Assembly: GCA_016208495.1 (NCBI GenBank)
Contig: JACQXX010000051.1
Span: 1 to 41,577 of the forward strand
DNA: 41,577 nucleotides
Source: Acidobacteriota bacterium
GTDB taxonomy: Bacteria > Acidobacteriota > Blastocatellia > Chloracidobacteriales > Chloracidobacteriaceae
Reading direction: 5' to 3'
The notes under the pieces are model-generated. The model searched no databases and was not told the origin of the DNA. It was given only the letters and a program-made list of their open reading frames with translations. Positions 7,696 through 17,329 of this stretch are shown here, one piece after another; position 1 is the stretch's first letter; each line of letters opens with the position of its first letter. Made by a program: the position numbers and the translations under genes.

Positions 7696-9156
7696 TCAGA
7701 TCAATTCGGCCAACCGTTCTTCGAGAAGTTCAATGCGGCGATCAAACGGCAGGCGAATCAGTTTGTCAATCAGGTCGGTATCGCCCATTTCAGCCAGGAC
7801 GACCGTTACTTCCCACATGATTTCCTGCCGCCGCCGCCGGCTTTCATTCTTGGCGGGCGCTTCGTTGGGATCTTGCCATTCTTTTGAAACGGCTTCGAGG
7901 AACCGCGACTGTTCTGAATGCAGTTCGTTCACAATTGATTGAATCACGTGAATGCGTGCCAGGTGGGCATCTTCGACCGTCATGCGGTGGCGGGGTTCAG
8001 TTGCATAGCGCCGGAAGCGTTCCACAATCCGCTCGGCAACCGCCAGCGGCAACCCGGCGGCGGCGGCCATATCCGACGGTTTGGCCGTGACATACGCCGA
8101 CAGCGTCGAGACTCCAGCCGAAAACAGGCGACGAATCGCCGGGCGACCCACGCCCTGAACTTGCTTGAGAATCGAGCTGATGATGACCGATTCCGGCGTG
8201 TTTAAATCGTCAGGAATTGAAAAGACTTTTGGAAGGAAATTTTCAAGCTCGGAATAGGCGTCCGTGATTTCAATGCGCAGCAAGGCATCAGTATCAATAT
8301 CGTTTCCGTACGAGTTCTCAGCCTTGCGCAAAACAGCTTCAAATTCTTCCAGGTGACCTGAAAGACTGTTGTAGCCAACCCCCTGGGCCGCACTTCGAAC
8401 CGATTTGCAGGCAGCCAGGCAGGGTTCAATCCAGTCACGACCTCCACGACCAAGCCGGACCTGGGCGACAAACTCACGCATCGGTCGGACAAAAACCATG
8501 GCGATTTCGGTAAAGAGTTCGCGAACGGTTTCGTCATCCTGTTCGGTCTGAGCTTCATCCCCTTGAAACGCCCCATCCAGCGTGCTGTCCAGTGATTCGC
8601 CAATCCCTTCCAGAAAATTCCCGATATCGTCTTCACCAATCGTCAATAAATCAAACGGGTCGTCATGCGGGAAGCTTTCGCGGGGCGGTGGTTCGGCTGA
8701 GAGCGCCGCCAGTTGTTCGGTACGCGACGGGACTTCCATGACCTTGCGAAGCAGATTGATCGTTGGAATCGCCTGGGCCGGCACGATCCCCCGCTCAAAC
8801 CCCTGGGCCCGGGCAGCCAAACCACGAAAAATGGCTGACGCTTCACCTAGACTTTGCCGAAGCTTGGCAAAAAAATCATCTTCCACTTCGCTTAATCGCC
8901 ACCCGGCCACCCGGACCAGCTCGCCCAAATCAATCATCATCGCCACGGCAATTTCGTCATAAATCGGCATGGGATGGCTTTTGAGTTGGTGGCCAAACCG
9001 CTCAGCCGCCAGGGCGATGGTGTCGGTATGGATCGCGACCTGTTCAAAATAGGAATCCGCTAGCTGATTATTGCGAACCGCCAGGCGCTCCAGGCAGTGA
9101 GAGAGTAGAACCGAACTATCATCAATGGCGGCGACAAATTCTGCGATACTGTTCAT
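7696..9156 (-). CDS. Helix-hairpin-helix protein with a degenerate Hpt-like domain
   Basis: A 486-residue soluble protein, mostly helical and acidic in the middle (DDPFDLLTIGEDD near 165-178). Residues about 240-262 read DWIEPCLAACKSVRSAAQG, resembling a histidine-phosphotransfer helix, but the phospho-acceptor His position is not His. Residues about 333-392 hold a double helix-hairpin-helix-like segment (VQGVGRPAIRRLFSAGVSTL, later AAAAGLPLAVAERIVERFRR), a fold that binds DNA non-specifically or mediates protein contacts. It may be a chemosensory or DNA-associated scaffold; no neighbour supports a specific pathway. It appears monocistronic, ending in a strong hairpin. Confidence 0.5.
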   Translation of the reverse strand: MNSIAEFVAAIDDSSVLLSHCLERLAVRNNQLADSYFEQVAIHTDTIALAAERFGHQLKSHPMPIYDEIAVAMMIDLGELVRVAGWRLSEVEDDFFAKLRQSLGEASAIFRGLAARAQGFERGIVPAQAIPTINLLRKVMEVPSRTEQLAALSAEPPPRESFPHDDPFDLLTIGEDDIGNFLEGIGESLDSTLDGAFQGDEAQTEQDDETVRELFTEIAMVFVRPMREFVAQVRLGRGGRDWIEPCLAACKSVRSAAQGVGYNSLSGHLEEFEAVLRKAENSYGNDIDTDALLRIEITDAYSELENFLPKVFSIPDDLNTPESVIISSILKQVQGVGRPAIRRLFSAGVSTLSAYVTAKPSDMAAAAGLPLAVAERIVERFRRYATEPRHRMTVEDAHLARIHVIQSIVNELHSEQSRFLEAVSKEWQDPNEAPAKNESRRRRQEIMWEVTVVLAEMGDTDLIDKLIRLPFDRRIELLEERLAELI

Positions 9157-9330
9157 AGCAAACCGGCGCAGATGTCCCGGTTCGAAAACCGGTAATCACG
9201 CCCTCCCTTTGTTCTTATCGAAGATGGTCTCTGCGTAGAGGTGGTGCAAGTGCTGCATTAGAACTGTCCAAACCTAGCATAGTTCAACACGTTCAGCACA
9301 GCGGCGCAATGAAAATAGCACAACAGATCA

Positions 9331-9372
9331 AGAATGAAGAATGCAGAATTGAGAATGCAGAATTGAGAATGA
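9331..9372. repeat. AGAATNN heptamer array
   Basis: Six consecutive 7-base units of the form AGAATGA, AGAATGC, AGAATTG lead into the left arm of the palindromic element at 9368. A related array lies at 11525-11563. It sits in the 508-base spacer between the HhH gene and the ABC permease; 9157-9330 holds nothing I recognise apart from the 5' region of the HhH gene. Confidence 0.7.
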
Positions 9373-9662
9373 ATAAAGTGGGGAGTGGTGCCAGTTAAGA
9401 GTTGAAAAAAAGAACGGTTTTGAATCCGCGAAGCGGGTGACATGGCTTAAAGCCTCGGGTGGAGCGTAGCGGAATCCGTGGAAAACAGAATCGGTGGAGA
9501 TGAATTCCGCCGCCCAGGCCACACTGACCGGTGCTGGGCACCACGGATTCCATTCGCTGACGCTCATTCCACCCGAGGCTTTGATTATTCCGCCCAGTTC
9601 CTGGGCTGAGAACCAAAAACCGCTTTAACCCTTAACTGGCACCACTCCCCACTTTATTCATT
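9368..9662. repeat. 295-bp palindromic element with 36-bp terminal inverted repeats (MITE-like)
   Basis: The outer arms, 9368-9403 and 9627-9662, are inverted copies matching at 35 of 36 positions. An inner pair, 9449-9481 and 9541-9582, shares AAAGCCTCGGGTGG and GGAATCCGTGG in inverted order with a small insertion. There is no coding capacity. The element abuts the stop codon of the ABC permease gene at 9665. This architecture suits a miniature inverted-repeat element or a large REP/BIME-like hairpin; a transcript could fold as one long stem and terminate or protect mRNA. Confidence 0.8.
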
Positions 9663-9664
9663 TC

Positions 9665-10543
9665 CTATTCTCCTCCGTAGCGGATTTCCATGCGGCGTAA
9701 CAGCACCGAGGCCAGGGCGAGGGTAAGGGCCGTCATAATCAGCAAACCAGGAATTGAAATCCAGGCCGGCGTTGGCTCAGCCACAATCGCAAATGGCCCT
9801 TCAGACAGGGGAACTGGGGTTAAGGATTTGAGGTAATGCAAAACGCTCAGTTTCTTGAGAATTGGCGGCAATAAAAACCCAATCATTTCCCAGCCAAGAA
9901 AAGCAATTGCTGGAAAAATGGGGTTTCGAAAGATCAATCCGACCAGCAAAAACACGGCCCCATACCCAACGCAGGCAAATACCACAATGCCAAGATACAG
10001 CACGACCTGTTTGAATCCTGGACCATTGAGCAGATAGTCCATCCCCTGAGTAAACCCGCGTGGTACATACAGTAAAAATAATGAAACGGCGGTTGAGGTC
10101 CCAAATAATCCAATGGCGGCGACGACCCCGGAAATGTATTTTCCGACCACGAGAATTTCACGTCGAACTGGACACAGGAAATAATAATGCAGGCACCGGT
10201 CCACGACGTCCCCGCGGAAGAGGTTCATAAAAATCCAGGCACAGCCAAAGAAAACCATAATTCGCAGGATCAAGGTTTCAAACATCCAGGCAAAAACTTC
10301 GGTGGCAATGACCGAATTGGTCAGTCTGGCTGAAGTGAATGGGAACGAAACCATCAAAACCAGTATAAACACTGGCAACACCGCCAGGGCATACATCAGA
10401 AGCGCCCGCCGTCCCCATAAAAATTTCTGAGTTTCAAGCCGGAAAATCGCCAAAATTTGCCGAATCCAACTGCTTGCCGGGTGGGCTGTTTCAACCTGTG
10501 CAATTTGTTCCATTGAATTAACCTGTACTGGTGTGCTGCTCAC
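9665..10543 (-). CDS. ABC-2 type transporter permease
   Basis: A 292-residue integral membrane protein with about six hydrophobic helices, such as LLMYALAVLPVFILVLMV (residues 48-65), a FFGCAWIFMNLF segment and a final LLIMTALTLALASVLL. The loop after the second helix has RGDVVDRCLHYYFLCPVRRE, like ABC-2 permeases in which a cytosolic coupling helix follows the first periplasmic segment. It lies 40 bases downstream of an ATPase gene and would form the membrane half of a two-gene ABC-2 exporter. The cargo is unknown. Its 3' end touches a large palindromic repeat. Confidence 0.8.
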   Translation of the reverse strand: MSSTPVQVNSMEQIAQVETAHPASSWIRQILAIFRLETQKFLWGRRALLMYALAVLPVFILVLMVSFPFTSARLTNSVIATEVFAWMFETLILRIMVFFGCAWIFMNLFRGDVVDRCLHYYFLCPVRREILVVGKYISGVVAAIGLFGTSTAVSLFLLYVPRGFTQGMDYLLNGPGFKQVVLYLGIVVFACVGYGAVFLLVGLIFRNPIFPAIAFLGWEMIGFLLPPILKKLSVLHYLKSLTPVPLSEGPFAIVAEPTPAWISIPGLLIMTALTLALASVLLRRMEIRYGGE

Positions 10544-10583
10544 GAATCCTCCACGGTGGTACTGAAATGCTCATTTTAAATAA

Positions 10584-11510
10584 CTACCGAATCAAATACT
10601 GATACACGGCTTGCAAGTCGTCATCAAATGGGGCAATTGATTCAACGATCAGTTTATGTTCAATCACAAGCTGGGTAAACATTTCATAAAACTGGTCGGG
10701 ATTGCGGGTTTTGACAATCATTCCGCCGCGATCATCATGGAGTCGGACTTCCATCACGTGTGGGGCGCCAAACAATTTCGAGGCGACCAGCGATGGTTCG
10801 CCACAGCGGATTGTAATTTGAAGCGGGAAATCGGGGATTTCACTGCGGACGCCTGACACATCGCCTTCGGCCACGATATAGCCGTTATTGAGTAGGACCA
10901 CAGAATCCGAGAGCAGGTCCACTTCGTGCAGAATATGACTCGATAAAATCAGGTACATTCCCTGTTGGGCACACTGGCGGAAGATGGCAATGACTTCGGC
11001 ACGGGCGAGCGGGTCGAGTCCGTTGAGCGGTTCATCCAGGATCAACACCCGTGGACGGTGCGCAATCGCCTGACCAAGCCGGATTCGCTGGCGCATGCCC
11101 TTGCTGTAGCCTTCGATTTTTCGGTCGGCGGCGTCAGTCAGATTGACTTGTTCAAGGGCAGTTTGAGTCATTTCGGCAGCTTCGGTCCTGGCAAAGCCAT
11201 GCACCAGCAAAAACGAATAAATCAACTCGCGCCCGGTCATGCCACTGGGAAAGCTGTCAAACTGCGAACAATACCCCAAAATCCGAAACAACTTTTCTGG
11301 ATGGTCGGGTGTGATTCCCAGCACGGAGATCTTTCCGCGAGTCGGTTTGAGCAGGCCCGTCATCAGGTTCATCAAGGTGGTTTTTCCCGATCCATTCGGC
11401 CCGACAAAACTGGTAATGCCCGGACCAAGCGACAAATTCACCCGATTGACTCCGAGCACTTCCCCGTAAAATTTCGAGATATCATCAAAAACAATCTGAT
11501 TTGCATTCAT
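10584..11510 (-). CDS. ABC transporter ATP-binding protein
   Basis: A 308-residue ATPase with all canonical motifs: Walker A GPNGSGKT (37-44), signature YSKGMRQ (135-141), Walker B VLILDE (155-160) and H-loop His192. The KGMRQR signature and the roughly 80-residue C-terminal extension are typical of ABC-2 export ATPases (drug, polysaccharide or lantibiotic type). It is first of a two-gene operon with the permease at 9665. A heptamer array and an AT-rich spacer of about 350 bases lie upstream. The substrate cannot be told from sequence. Confidence 0.85.
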   Translation of the reverse strand: MNANQIVFDDISKFYGEVLGVNRVNLSLGPGITSFVGPNGSGKTTLMNLMTGLLKPTRGKISVLGITPDHPEKLFRILGYCSQFDSFPSGMTGRELIYSFLLVHGFARTEAAEMTQTALEQVNLTDAADRKIEGYSKGMRQRIRLGQAIAHRPRVLILDEPLNGLDPLARAEVIAIFRQCAQQGMYLILSSHILHEVDLLSDSVVLLNNGYIVAEGDVSGVRSEIPDFPLQITIRCGEPSLVASKLFGAPHVMEVRLHDDRGGMIVKTRNPDQFYEMFTQLVIEHKLIVESIAPFDDDLQAVYQYLIR

Positions 11511-11803
11511 CAGTGAGAACCTTTGAGAATGAAGAATGAAGAATTGAGAATTGAGAATTGAGAAAATTTATTCATGTAAGCTATCAAAATCATTGAACTT
11601 GTACGAATACTGACTCTAACGGTCTTTTCCGTACGGAAAAAACAAACTTTTGGCTGTAATTGATACACATTAAAAGAAGTTATAGGAATGTTGTCATGGA
11701 AACTTTTTTCAGGAAAAACCAGATCTTTCGAACTTTTGCATATTCCTTCCTTAGCTAACATTGAACTACCACTCTGTATATCATCTATAGCTTTTTCTGG
11801 GTT
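11511..11803. other. Intergenic spacer with AGAATNN array
   Basis: About 290 bases between two ABC operons. An array of five AGAATGA/AGAATTG-type heptamers lies at 11525-11563. The rest is AT-rich, without a convincing reading frame; it should contain the promoter of the operon reading leftward from 11510, but I cannot pick boxes with confidence. Confidence 0.5.
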
Positions 11804-11861
11804 GACTACTCGCTACTCGCTACTCGCTACTCGCTACTCGCTTTATTTCGCTACTTCGCTC
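11804..11861 (-). repeat. TAGCGAG heptamer array, left arm of an operon-flanking inverted repeat
   Basis: Read on -, tandem TAGCGAG units end at a GACTACTCGC-type terminus. The first 36 bases are a perfect inverted copy of the matching end of 13643-13707, and a further 16-base block (ATTTCGCTACTTCGCT) is also shared. The array reaches into the stop codon of the permease gene at 11860. Confidence 0.85.
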
Positions 11862-12720
11862 AATTGATAATTTCATAGGCTCGGATTTTACGGGATAGCA
11901 ACCCAAGTGAAATTATAAAAAACACGATAATGGTGAAACCGGAGCCCGCCCAGGGCAGGTCCATTCGATTGGTTTGCCCAAAGAGCCCATACCAGAGCGA
12001 CCCCATGGCTTCGCTCAAACTAAACAGGTATCCCCATTTGGTTTCAAAGAGTTGATTGATGACCTGGGCAAAGACAGCGGTGGCAAAATAAAACCCGATC
12101 ATGACGCCCTGAATGGTAATTTTCCGCTTGATCCAGGCCGAAAGCGCCAGCGACCCAAGGCACAGGGTCAAAATCCAGACCCAGGAGCCAACCACAATGG
12201 CCATTCCCAGTCTCAAATTTTCAATGATCCAGCCTGGTCCGGCCATATATCCTTGAAAGAGAAACAACAGCAACACGGGCACCCAGGTGACCGCGGAAAG
12301 CAGAATTAACACGACCGACATTTTGCCCAGCACATATTCAAGGCGCGAAAATGGACGACTGAGATAGAGCGCCAACCCATTATTTTCGACATCTTTTGAA
12401 ACCAGTGTCGGCGCCAGCATCAAGGTCAGCAGGGTCGCGAAACTGCTTTGAAACTGCGCCACGACATAAAAATAGCGCCAGTTGATCGGAATCAAATCCC
12501 TCAAGTCGAGGTTCAAAATGGCCATTGCCTCGGCATTGTGATGCAAATAAACCCAAATACTGGCCAGGAGTGGAAAAACCAGCGATATGATAAAGAGCAC
12601 AATAAACAGCTTTGATTGAAAAACCGCCCGGTAGGCATAGCGGGGCAAAATCAAAAACCGCTTCCAGGGCGACGTCAATGGCCCAGTATAGGTAAGGTAG
12701 GACTGATCATAAACTGCCAT
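11860..12720 (-). CDS. ABC-2 type transporter permease
   Basis: A 286-residue membrane protein. Helices include [20 protein letters not shown] near residue 45, [14 protein letters not shown] near 100, [19 protein letters not shown] near 140, and a final [14 protein letters not shown] before the C-terminal [26 protein letters not shown] after the second helix is the ABC-2 coupling region. It overlaps the 3' end of the ATPase gene by 14 bases, so the two are co-translated. The TGA stop is formed at the border of the TAGCGAG array. Cargo unknown. Confidence 0.8.
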   Translation of the reverse strand: MAVYDQSYLTYTGPLTSPWKRFLILPRYAYRAVFQSKLFIVLFIISLVFPLLASIWVYLHHNAEAMAILNLDLRDLIPINWRYFYVVAQFQSSFATLLTLMLAPTLVSKDVENNGLALYLSRPFSRLEYVLGKMSVVLILLSAVTWVPVLLLFLFQGYMAGPGWIIENLRLGMAIVVGSWVWILTLCLGSLALSAWIKRKITIQGVMIGFYFATAVFAQVINQLFETKWGYLFSLSEAMGSLWYGLFGQTNRMDLPWAGSGFTIIVFFIISLGLLSRKIRAYEIIN

Positions 12721-13636
12721 TGGGGGTCACCTCCATTGCCTTCATAAAAATATCTTCCAGCGAGTCGCGTTTGTAATTCAACCGGCGGATATGAAGCTGC
12801 CGATCCGCGGCAATCTGGTACAAATCCCGGATTTCCACACCGGGCGGCAATACCAGTTTGACCCGCCGCTCTCCGATCAACGCCCATTCACACCCAAGCC
12901 GGCTCAGTCCTTCGGCAAATGGTCCGTTGGGCTGGCCCAGTTCGATTTCGATGAATTTTAAATTGGCTTTGCGCTCGGCTTCCAAATTGCACTGCACGAC
13001 AATTTTGCCTTCTTTGAGAATGACAATCTCTTCGCAGGATTCTTCGACGTCGCGCAATAAATGTGAAGACAGCAAAATGCACGCCTGGCCGCTGTCGCGA
13101 ATCGTGCGTACCAGCTCCAGCATGCGTTTGCGGGATGGGTAATCGAGCCCGTTGGTGGGTTCGTCGAGGATAATAAATTGCGGCCCGTGGACAATCGCCT
13201 GGGCCAATTTGGCCATTTGCTTCATCCCCAGGGAAAAGGTATCAATCGTCCGGTAGCGGGCTTCCCCCAGGCCGACAAAAAACAGGCTTTCATGGGCCCG
13301 TTCGAGCGCCACTCTCGGCGGAAGCCCTGACAGTTCAGCCATCATGGCCACAAACCCGACGCAGGACATTCCGGCAATAAACGCATCCCGTTCCGGCATA
13401 TAACCGACCAGCGCGCGGATCTTGCGGTTTTCCTTGACGATATCGTGACCAAAGAGCCGGGCATGGCCTTTGGTTGGGTGATAAAACCCAAGCAACGTGT
13501 TGATGAGGGTGGTTTTCCCGGCGCCATTCGGCCCAAGCAGTCCCACGGTCCGACCACTGAATTCACTGGTTAAGTTATCCAGAATCAGCCGTTTGCCCAG
13601 TTTAACACTCAGATTCTCAAGCGAAAGTACACTCAT
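12707..13636 (-). CDS. ABC transporter ATP-binding protein
   Basis: A 309-residue ATPase: Walker [10 protein letters not shown] (35-43), signature FSLGMKQ (134-140), Walker B FIILDE (154-159), H-loop His192. The signature has Leu where ABC-2 ATPases often have Lys, which is still within the family. Residues after 215 form the usual export-type C-terminal extension. It heads an operon with the overlapping permease gene. This operon is bracketed by inverted TAGCGAG arrays, unlike the parallel operon at 9665-11510, and may have been duplicated or moved as a unit. Confidence 0.85.
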   Translation of the reverse strand: MSVLSLENLSVKLGKRLILDNLTSEFSGRTVGLLGPNGAGKTTLINTLLGFYHPTKGHARLFGHDIVKENRKIRALVGYMPERDAFIAGMSCVGFVAMMAELSGLPPRVALERAHESLFFVGLGEARYRTIDTFSLGMKQMAKLAQAIVHGPQFIILDEPTNGLDYPSRKRMLELVRTIRDSGQACILLSSHLLRDVEESCEEIVILKEGKIVVQCNLEAERKANLKFIEIELGQPNGPFAEGLSRLGCEWALIGERRVKLVLPPGVEIRDLYQIAADRQLHIRRLNYKRDSLEDIFMKAMEVTPNGSL

Positions 13637-13642
13637 AAGTTA

Positions 13643-13707
13643 GTAGCGAAGTAGCGAAGTAGCGAAATAGTGAGTAGCGAGTAGCGAGTAGCGAGTAGCG
13701 AGTAGTC
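13643..13707 (+). repeat. GTAGCGAA/TAGCGAG array, right arm of the operon-flanking inverted repeat
   Basis: It begins with 8-base GTAGCGAA units and passes into 7-base TAGCGAG units, ending in TAGTC. The last 36 bases mirror 11804-11839 exactly. It begins 6 bases upstream of the ATPase start codon, so it probably occupies part of that gene's 5' leader. Confidence 0.85.
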
Positions 13708-13759
13708 AGTACCATCTGCGTTAGCGGGTGGGGTTTTTAAAAACCCGGAACCCTAACGG

Positions 13760-13885
13760 GATGACAAGATGACAGGATGACAAGGTGACAAGGATTTGTT
13801 TCATCCCTCATCCTTCATCCCTCATCCCTTGGTTTCATCCCTCATCCTTCATCCCTCATCCCTTGGTTTCATCCCTCATCCCTTC
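13760..13885. repeat. GATGACAA octamers and CATCCCT heptamers
   Basis: 13760-13794 has four 8-base GATGACAA-like units. 13799-13885 has CATCCCT/CATCCTT heptamers arranged in a 34-base higher-order unit that recurs. The text AACCCGGAACCCTAA stands on both sides (13742-13756 and 13889-13903), and the right copy supplies the stop codon of the next gene. Confidence 0.8.
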
Positions 13886-13900
13886 CGAAAACCCGGAACC

Positions 13901-14599
13901 CTAATCGGCGGCATCCACTTTCGGCTCTTTTGCCCCCATAATCAAGAGCCACAACATCGTTGCCATTTCACCAAGAAGCGCCGGGAAGGTAATGTTCGAA
14001 ATAAAATTCTCGTACTGCGGAAATAACAATCCTGAAAAGCTCATCGCCAGATAAGCAAACCCGTTGAGGATCAGCCAGTAACTCAAAATGCGTGGAAACC
14101 AACCCGACCGCAACATCAGAACTGCCAGTGGAAAAAGCCAGAGTCCCCACAAAATCTCAGCGCCAACGAGCACCTGATGATGTAACCGCAGGAACAGCAT
14201 GGCCAGGGCATCCCGTTGTGGTTTATCAAACACCGACAAGAAATCAGCGCCGCGAATGAGTATCAAGGCCGCCGCATCATTCATCACGTTGACGAAGTCA
14301 ATTGTGGCGGGAATCACCCCGCCCAAAGCCACCATCAGTACCGCCAGGTTCTGGTCTACGTTCTTGAACAACCGATAAAGCGCCAGCACCAGGAACGTCA
14401 AGATGACGCCACAACACAAGTCACCGACTATCCCAAGACGAAAAAGCAACTCGTGAGCGGCAATGTTGCTGGCCGTCACGGTTGCGTTTCCTTTTACAAA
14501 AAGTGTGGTGGGGATATAAATGAGGCGAAACGGCGCCACGAGTACAAGGAGCAAATAGATAAACCCTGCCACTCTGGCCTGTTTGCGAATTGATGTCAT
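13901..14599 (-). CDS. DUF4386-family membrane protein
   Basis: A 232-residue protein with about six transmembrane helices and an N-terminus IRKQARVAGFIYLLLVLVAPF typical of DUF4386, an uncharacterised membrane family; the length is normal for it. A conserved polar patch lies around NDAAALILIRGADFLSVFD. There are no catalytic residues I can name. Its TAG stop is contained in the repeat text GGGTTCCGGG-complement at 13889-13903. A terminator hairpin separates it from the anti-sigma gene upstream, so it is likely transcribed from its own promoter near 14600. Confidence 0.7.
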   Translation of the reverse strand: MTSIRKQARVAGFIYLLLVLVAPFRLIYIPTTLFVKGNATVTASNIAAHELLFRLGIVGDLCCGVILTFLVLALYRLFKNVDQNLAVLMVALGGVIPATIDFVNVMNDAAALILIRGADFLSVFDKPQRDALAMLFLRLHHQVLVGAEILWGLWLFPLAVLMLRSGWFPRILSYWLILNGFAYLAMSFSGLLFPQYENFISNITFPALLGEMATMLWLLIMGAKEPKVDAAD

Positions 14600-14627
14600 G
14601 ACAAGCTTTTCTGTTCTAAAAAGTCGG

Positions 14628-14654
14628 GAGACCCATCTGGTCCAGATGGGTCTC
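14628..14654 (-). terminator. Hairpin terminator after the anti-sigma gene
   Basis: A 13-bp perfect stem, GAGACCCATCTGG with CCAGATGGGTCTC, around a single T. On the - strand it is followed within five bases by CTTTTT. It lies 41 bases past the stop codon of the gene ending at 14696. Confidence 0.75.
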
Positions 14655-14695
14655 GTTTGATTTTTATCCCACCCGCTGACGCAGGTTGGTACTGA

Positions 14696-17329
14696 CTATT
14701 TTGCTTTGTCGGGCTGGCCTTTCAGCGCCTGCAAACCGATTGAACCAGGAATGGTCAACAGATTGGTTGGGCTGAGTTTGATGATGCCATCACCACCGAG
14801 GGCAAAGATCATCCGGTCGTCGTTGACGTAGGCATAAGCCAGGGTCGGCAAAGCGGCGGCGGCCATTGCGCCAAGTTTCAGACCTTCCGGTTTCTTCGCG
14901 TTGGATGAGTCAGCAAACTGCGTGAGCATTGGCGTCAGGTTCTGGTACATCATCATCGAGAAATTGGTGTTGCCGTCTTTGGGAAGCGCGGCCATAAAGC
15001 GGGGTGCGCTCATCAGTGAAATACCTGATTCATAGTACCGCAGCGCCTGTGACACCAGTGATTGACTTGGAGCGGCAATCATATACCCGTGAGCAAACGT
15101 GTAGGTCGTGACTTCGGCAGTGCCATTTTTGCGCACCGTGTAGTACACCTGACCGTCCACCGTTGTTGAATCAAGACGAAAGGTCAGGTTTTCTTCCGGT
15201 TTGATCACCGAATTCACTTCCACAATCGCTTTGGCAAAGCTTTCCTGGAGTTTGACCGGATCATTGACTTCCAGAACCAGTTTCCAGGCTGGGGTTGGGA
15301 GCATCGGACCATCCACGGCAAAAGCCACTTCACCACCGAAGTAAGCGGCGAAATCTTCGCGGATGCGCAGTCCGTGTTTGGCTTCGAGGGCCTGCAGTTC
15401 AGACAGGAACGTTGGGTCTTCCTGCTGGAGCGTGTTAAACAATTCGGTCAGCATTCCGGCTGGGTTTTCAACCACGAAAGCTGAAACCAGGGTGGCATCC
15501 GGCGAGATAAAACTCAGGCTTCCCATTGGACCAGGGCTTGAAATCCAGGTGGCCATTCCCTTCTTCGGTTGTTTGAAGGTCACCACCGCCCGGTTGCTGG
15601 TTTCGCCGTTGACTTCCTTGAGGTTGACGATCAGGTGTTTGAAATTGCTGAATTCAGAAACTGCCTTCGAGCCATCCGCTTTGGCTTTTGCCTCAGCACC
15701 GTCGTTCATCTGGCTCAGGTCAATGGCGAGCATCAACTCAACGCCGGATTTGTATTCGGTTTCAATAGCTGACAGAAGCGAATCAGCCGGGGCCGCTTTG
15801 GGGGCATTCATCCGGTTGACAGCCTGGTTGATGGCATCGCGGTTGGTGGCAAGCACCAGCGTTCCATTGTGGATCCAGCCCAGGAGCGCAGGTTCACCCG
15901 CGGTGGTAACTGGTGTTTTTACTTCAGCGTCCGAGATGAGTTGAAATGCCAATTTTCCGGTTGTTCCCGCCAGACGTGAGGTCAGATAGTTTCGCAATCC
16001 GGCTTCATCTTTGACTTCGGCCAGCACCACTGGTTCCGATTTGACCTGATTTCCACCAGCCGCGGTAATCACGATTTCATTTCCCAGGAACCCTGAGACC
16101 GTGCGGATTTCAGTCAGAATCTGGTTATATTGAGGTGTGGCGGTCGCCGATTTTTCAGACTTCCACCAGGCAGCCAGTTCTGGGTTTTGCTGAAGGTGTT
16201 TTTCGACAATTTGCTGTGAAGTCACCAGTGATTCGCCAATGTTGGGCAACGCGAGGTAAAACACGGTATTGTCAGGGAGCATCGGCAGCAGGCGCGGTGT
16301 GGTGCGCAGACCAGGACGCGGCACTTTCTGATCCAGGTCCTGATACAGGTGCTGCAGCCCTTCGAGCAATTTGGCATAGCGGTCAGCGTCTTTGCTCCAC
16401 GAAATTTCTTCCTGAATCGGAAGCGTATCAACCGAAGTGCTGGTCGTGAATTGTTGACCGGCTTGCAACGGCTGGTCTTTCCCGGCATTGCTCACCGTGC
16501 TGGTGCCTTGAATACACGACACACGTGAACCTTTGGTGCCATGATTGACCGCCAAAATCATGTCCTTACCGGAAATCAGGCTATCATCGGTTGAAATATA
16601 GAGCGCACCCTTCACACTGGTCGGAGCTTGCAAAATGATTGACCCGCGTTCCAGTTGAATGGTTGAGCCTTGAGTTGCCTGACGAAGCGAAAATTCAGTC
16701 CGTTCGTTGAGTTCAACCACGGCATTGTTTGACAGGCGGACCTGAGCGCGCGAGTGATTGCCGGTGCGGACAATCTCGCCGAGCGTAACTCGTTCGCCAA
16801 CCGCCAGGCGCCGGTTGTCAGTGGCGCCGATTCGATACAGATCGCCATCCACTGAAACCACAGTGGCGGTGCCGGCATCAACTGAGGTCAGGAAAAACTG
16901 GGCAATAATCATTCCCAGCAGGGCAAAGCCGATGAGGGCTGAGGCGGCAAAGGACCATTGTTTCCAGGCAAAAGCACCGGAAACAATCTGACCTGCGGCA
17001 GGTTGGGTACGTCGCGGCGAACCGTTTTTGGCTTCTTTGAGCGCCTTACGGCAGGGAACACATTCCCGGGTGTGGTCTTCGACCAGCAGAGAGCGAGCCG
17101 AGGTCAGGCGTCCGGCCAGATATGCCGGAATCAGACTCTGAAAGTCAGAGCAGGTACGGATTTGGTCAACCGACGTCAATTCCGCCTCGGCAATTGACGT
17201 GTCAGTTCCAAGTCGCGTCCACACTCGTTGTGTTGCCTGTTCGACCTCGGCGCCGGTCATTTTCTGCGCCTGGATCTGTGAAGTGGACTTATCGAACAAT
17301 GATTCCACGGTGTCTTTTTTCGGTGTCAT
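14696..17329 (-). CDS. Zinc-finger anti-sigma factor with FecR and DUF3352 domains
   Basis: An 877-residue bitopic protein. The cytosolic zinc-finger anti-sigma motif is C60...H86-x3-C90-x2-C93. One helix (about 127-148) crosses the membrane. Then come a FecR-like beta domain (about 155-275, with VVSVDGDLYRIG and VGERVTLGEIVRTG) and a long periplasmic region starting at LPDNTVFYLALPN (about 365) resembling DUF3352. The gene overlaps the upstream ECF sigma gene by 41 bases, the standard coupling of a sigma factor with its regulator. It should hold the sigma factor at the membrane until a periplasmic signal is sensed. The large DUF3352 sensor part is unusual for an anti-sigma factor. The TAG stop is the start of TAGTCAGT. 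Confidence 0.8.
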   Translation of the reverse strand: MTPKKDTVESLFDKSTSQIQAQKMTGAEVEQATQRVWTRLGTDTSIAEAELTSVDQIRTCSDFQSLIPAYLAGRLTSARSLLVEDHTRECVPCRKALKEAKNGSPRRTQPAAGQIVSGAFAWKQWSFAASALIGFALLGMIIAQFFLTSVDAGTATVVSVDGDLYRIGATDNRRLAVGERVTLGEIVRTGNHSRAQVRLSNNAVVELNERTEFSLRQATQGSTIQLERGSIILQAPTSVKGALYISTDDSLISGKDMILAVNHGTKGSRVSCIQGTSTVSNAGKDQPLQAGQQFTTSTSVDTLPIQEEISWSKDADRYAKLLEGLQHLYQDLDQKVPRPGLRTTPRLLPMLPDNTVFYLALPNIGESLVTSQQIVEKHLQQNPELAAWWKSEKSATATPQYNQILTEIRTVSGFLGNEIVITAAGGNQVKSEPVVLAEVKDEAGLRNYLTSRLAGTTGKLAFQLISDAEVKTPVTTAGEPALLGWIHNGTLVLATNRDAINQAVNRMNAPKAAPADSLLSAIETEYKSGVELMLAIDLSQMNDGAEAKAKADGSKAVSEFSNFKHLIVNLKEVNGETSNRAVVTFKQPKKGMATWISSPGPMGSLSFISPDATLVSAFVVENPAGMLTELFNTLQQEDPTFLSELQALEAKHGLRIREDFAAYFGGEVAFAVDGPMLPTPAWKLVLEVNDPVKLQESFAKAIVEVNSVIKPEENLTFRLDSTTVDGQVYYTVRKNGTAEVTTYTFAHGYMIAAPSQSLVSQALRYYESGISLMSAPRFMAALPKDGNTNFSMMMYQNLTPMLTQFADSSNAKKPEGLKLGAMAAAALPTLAYAYVNDDRMIFALGGDGIIKLSPTNLLTIPGSIGLQALKGQPDKAK

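Noticed and set aside
7573-7887. Frame on + across the terminator and HhH gene end
   Set aside because: It reads through a perfect hairpin and is antisense to the HhH protein; no start signal.
15363-15944. 193-codon frame on + opposite the anti-sigma gene
   Set aside because: The sense frame carries the DUF3352-like region; the antisense product has no recognisable features or ribosome-binding site.
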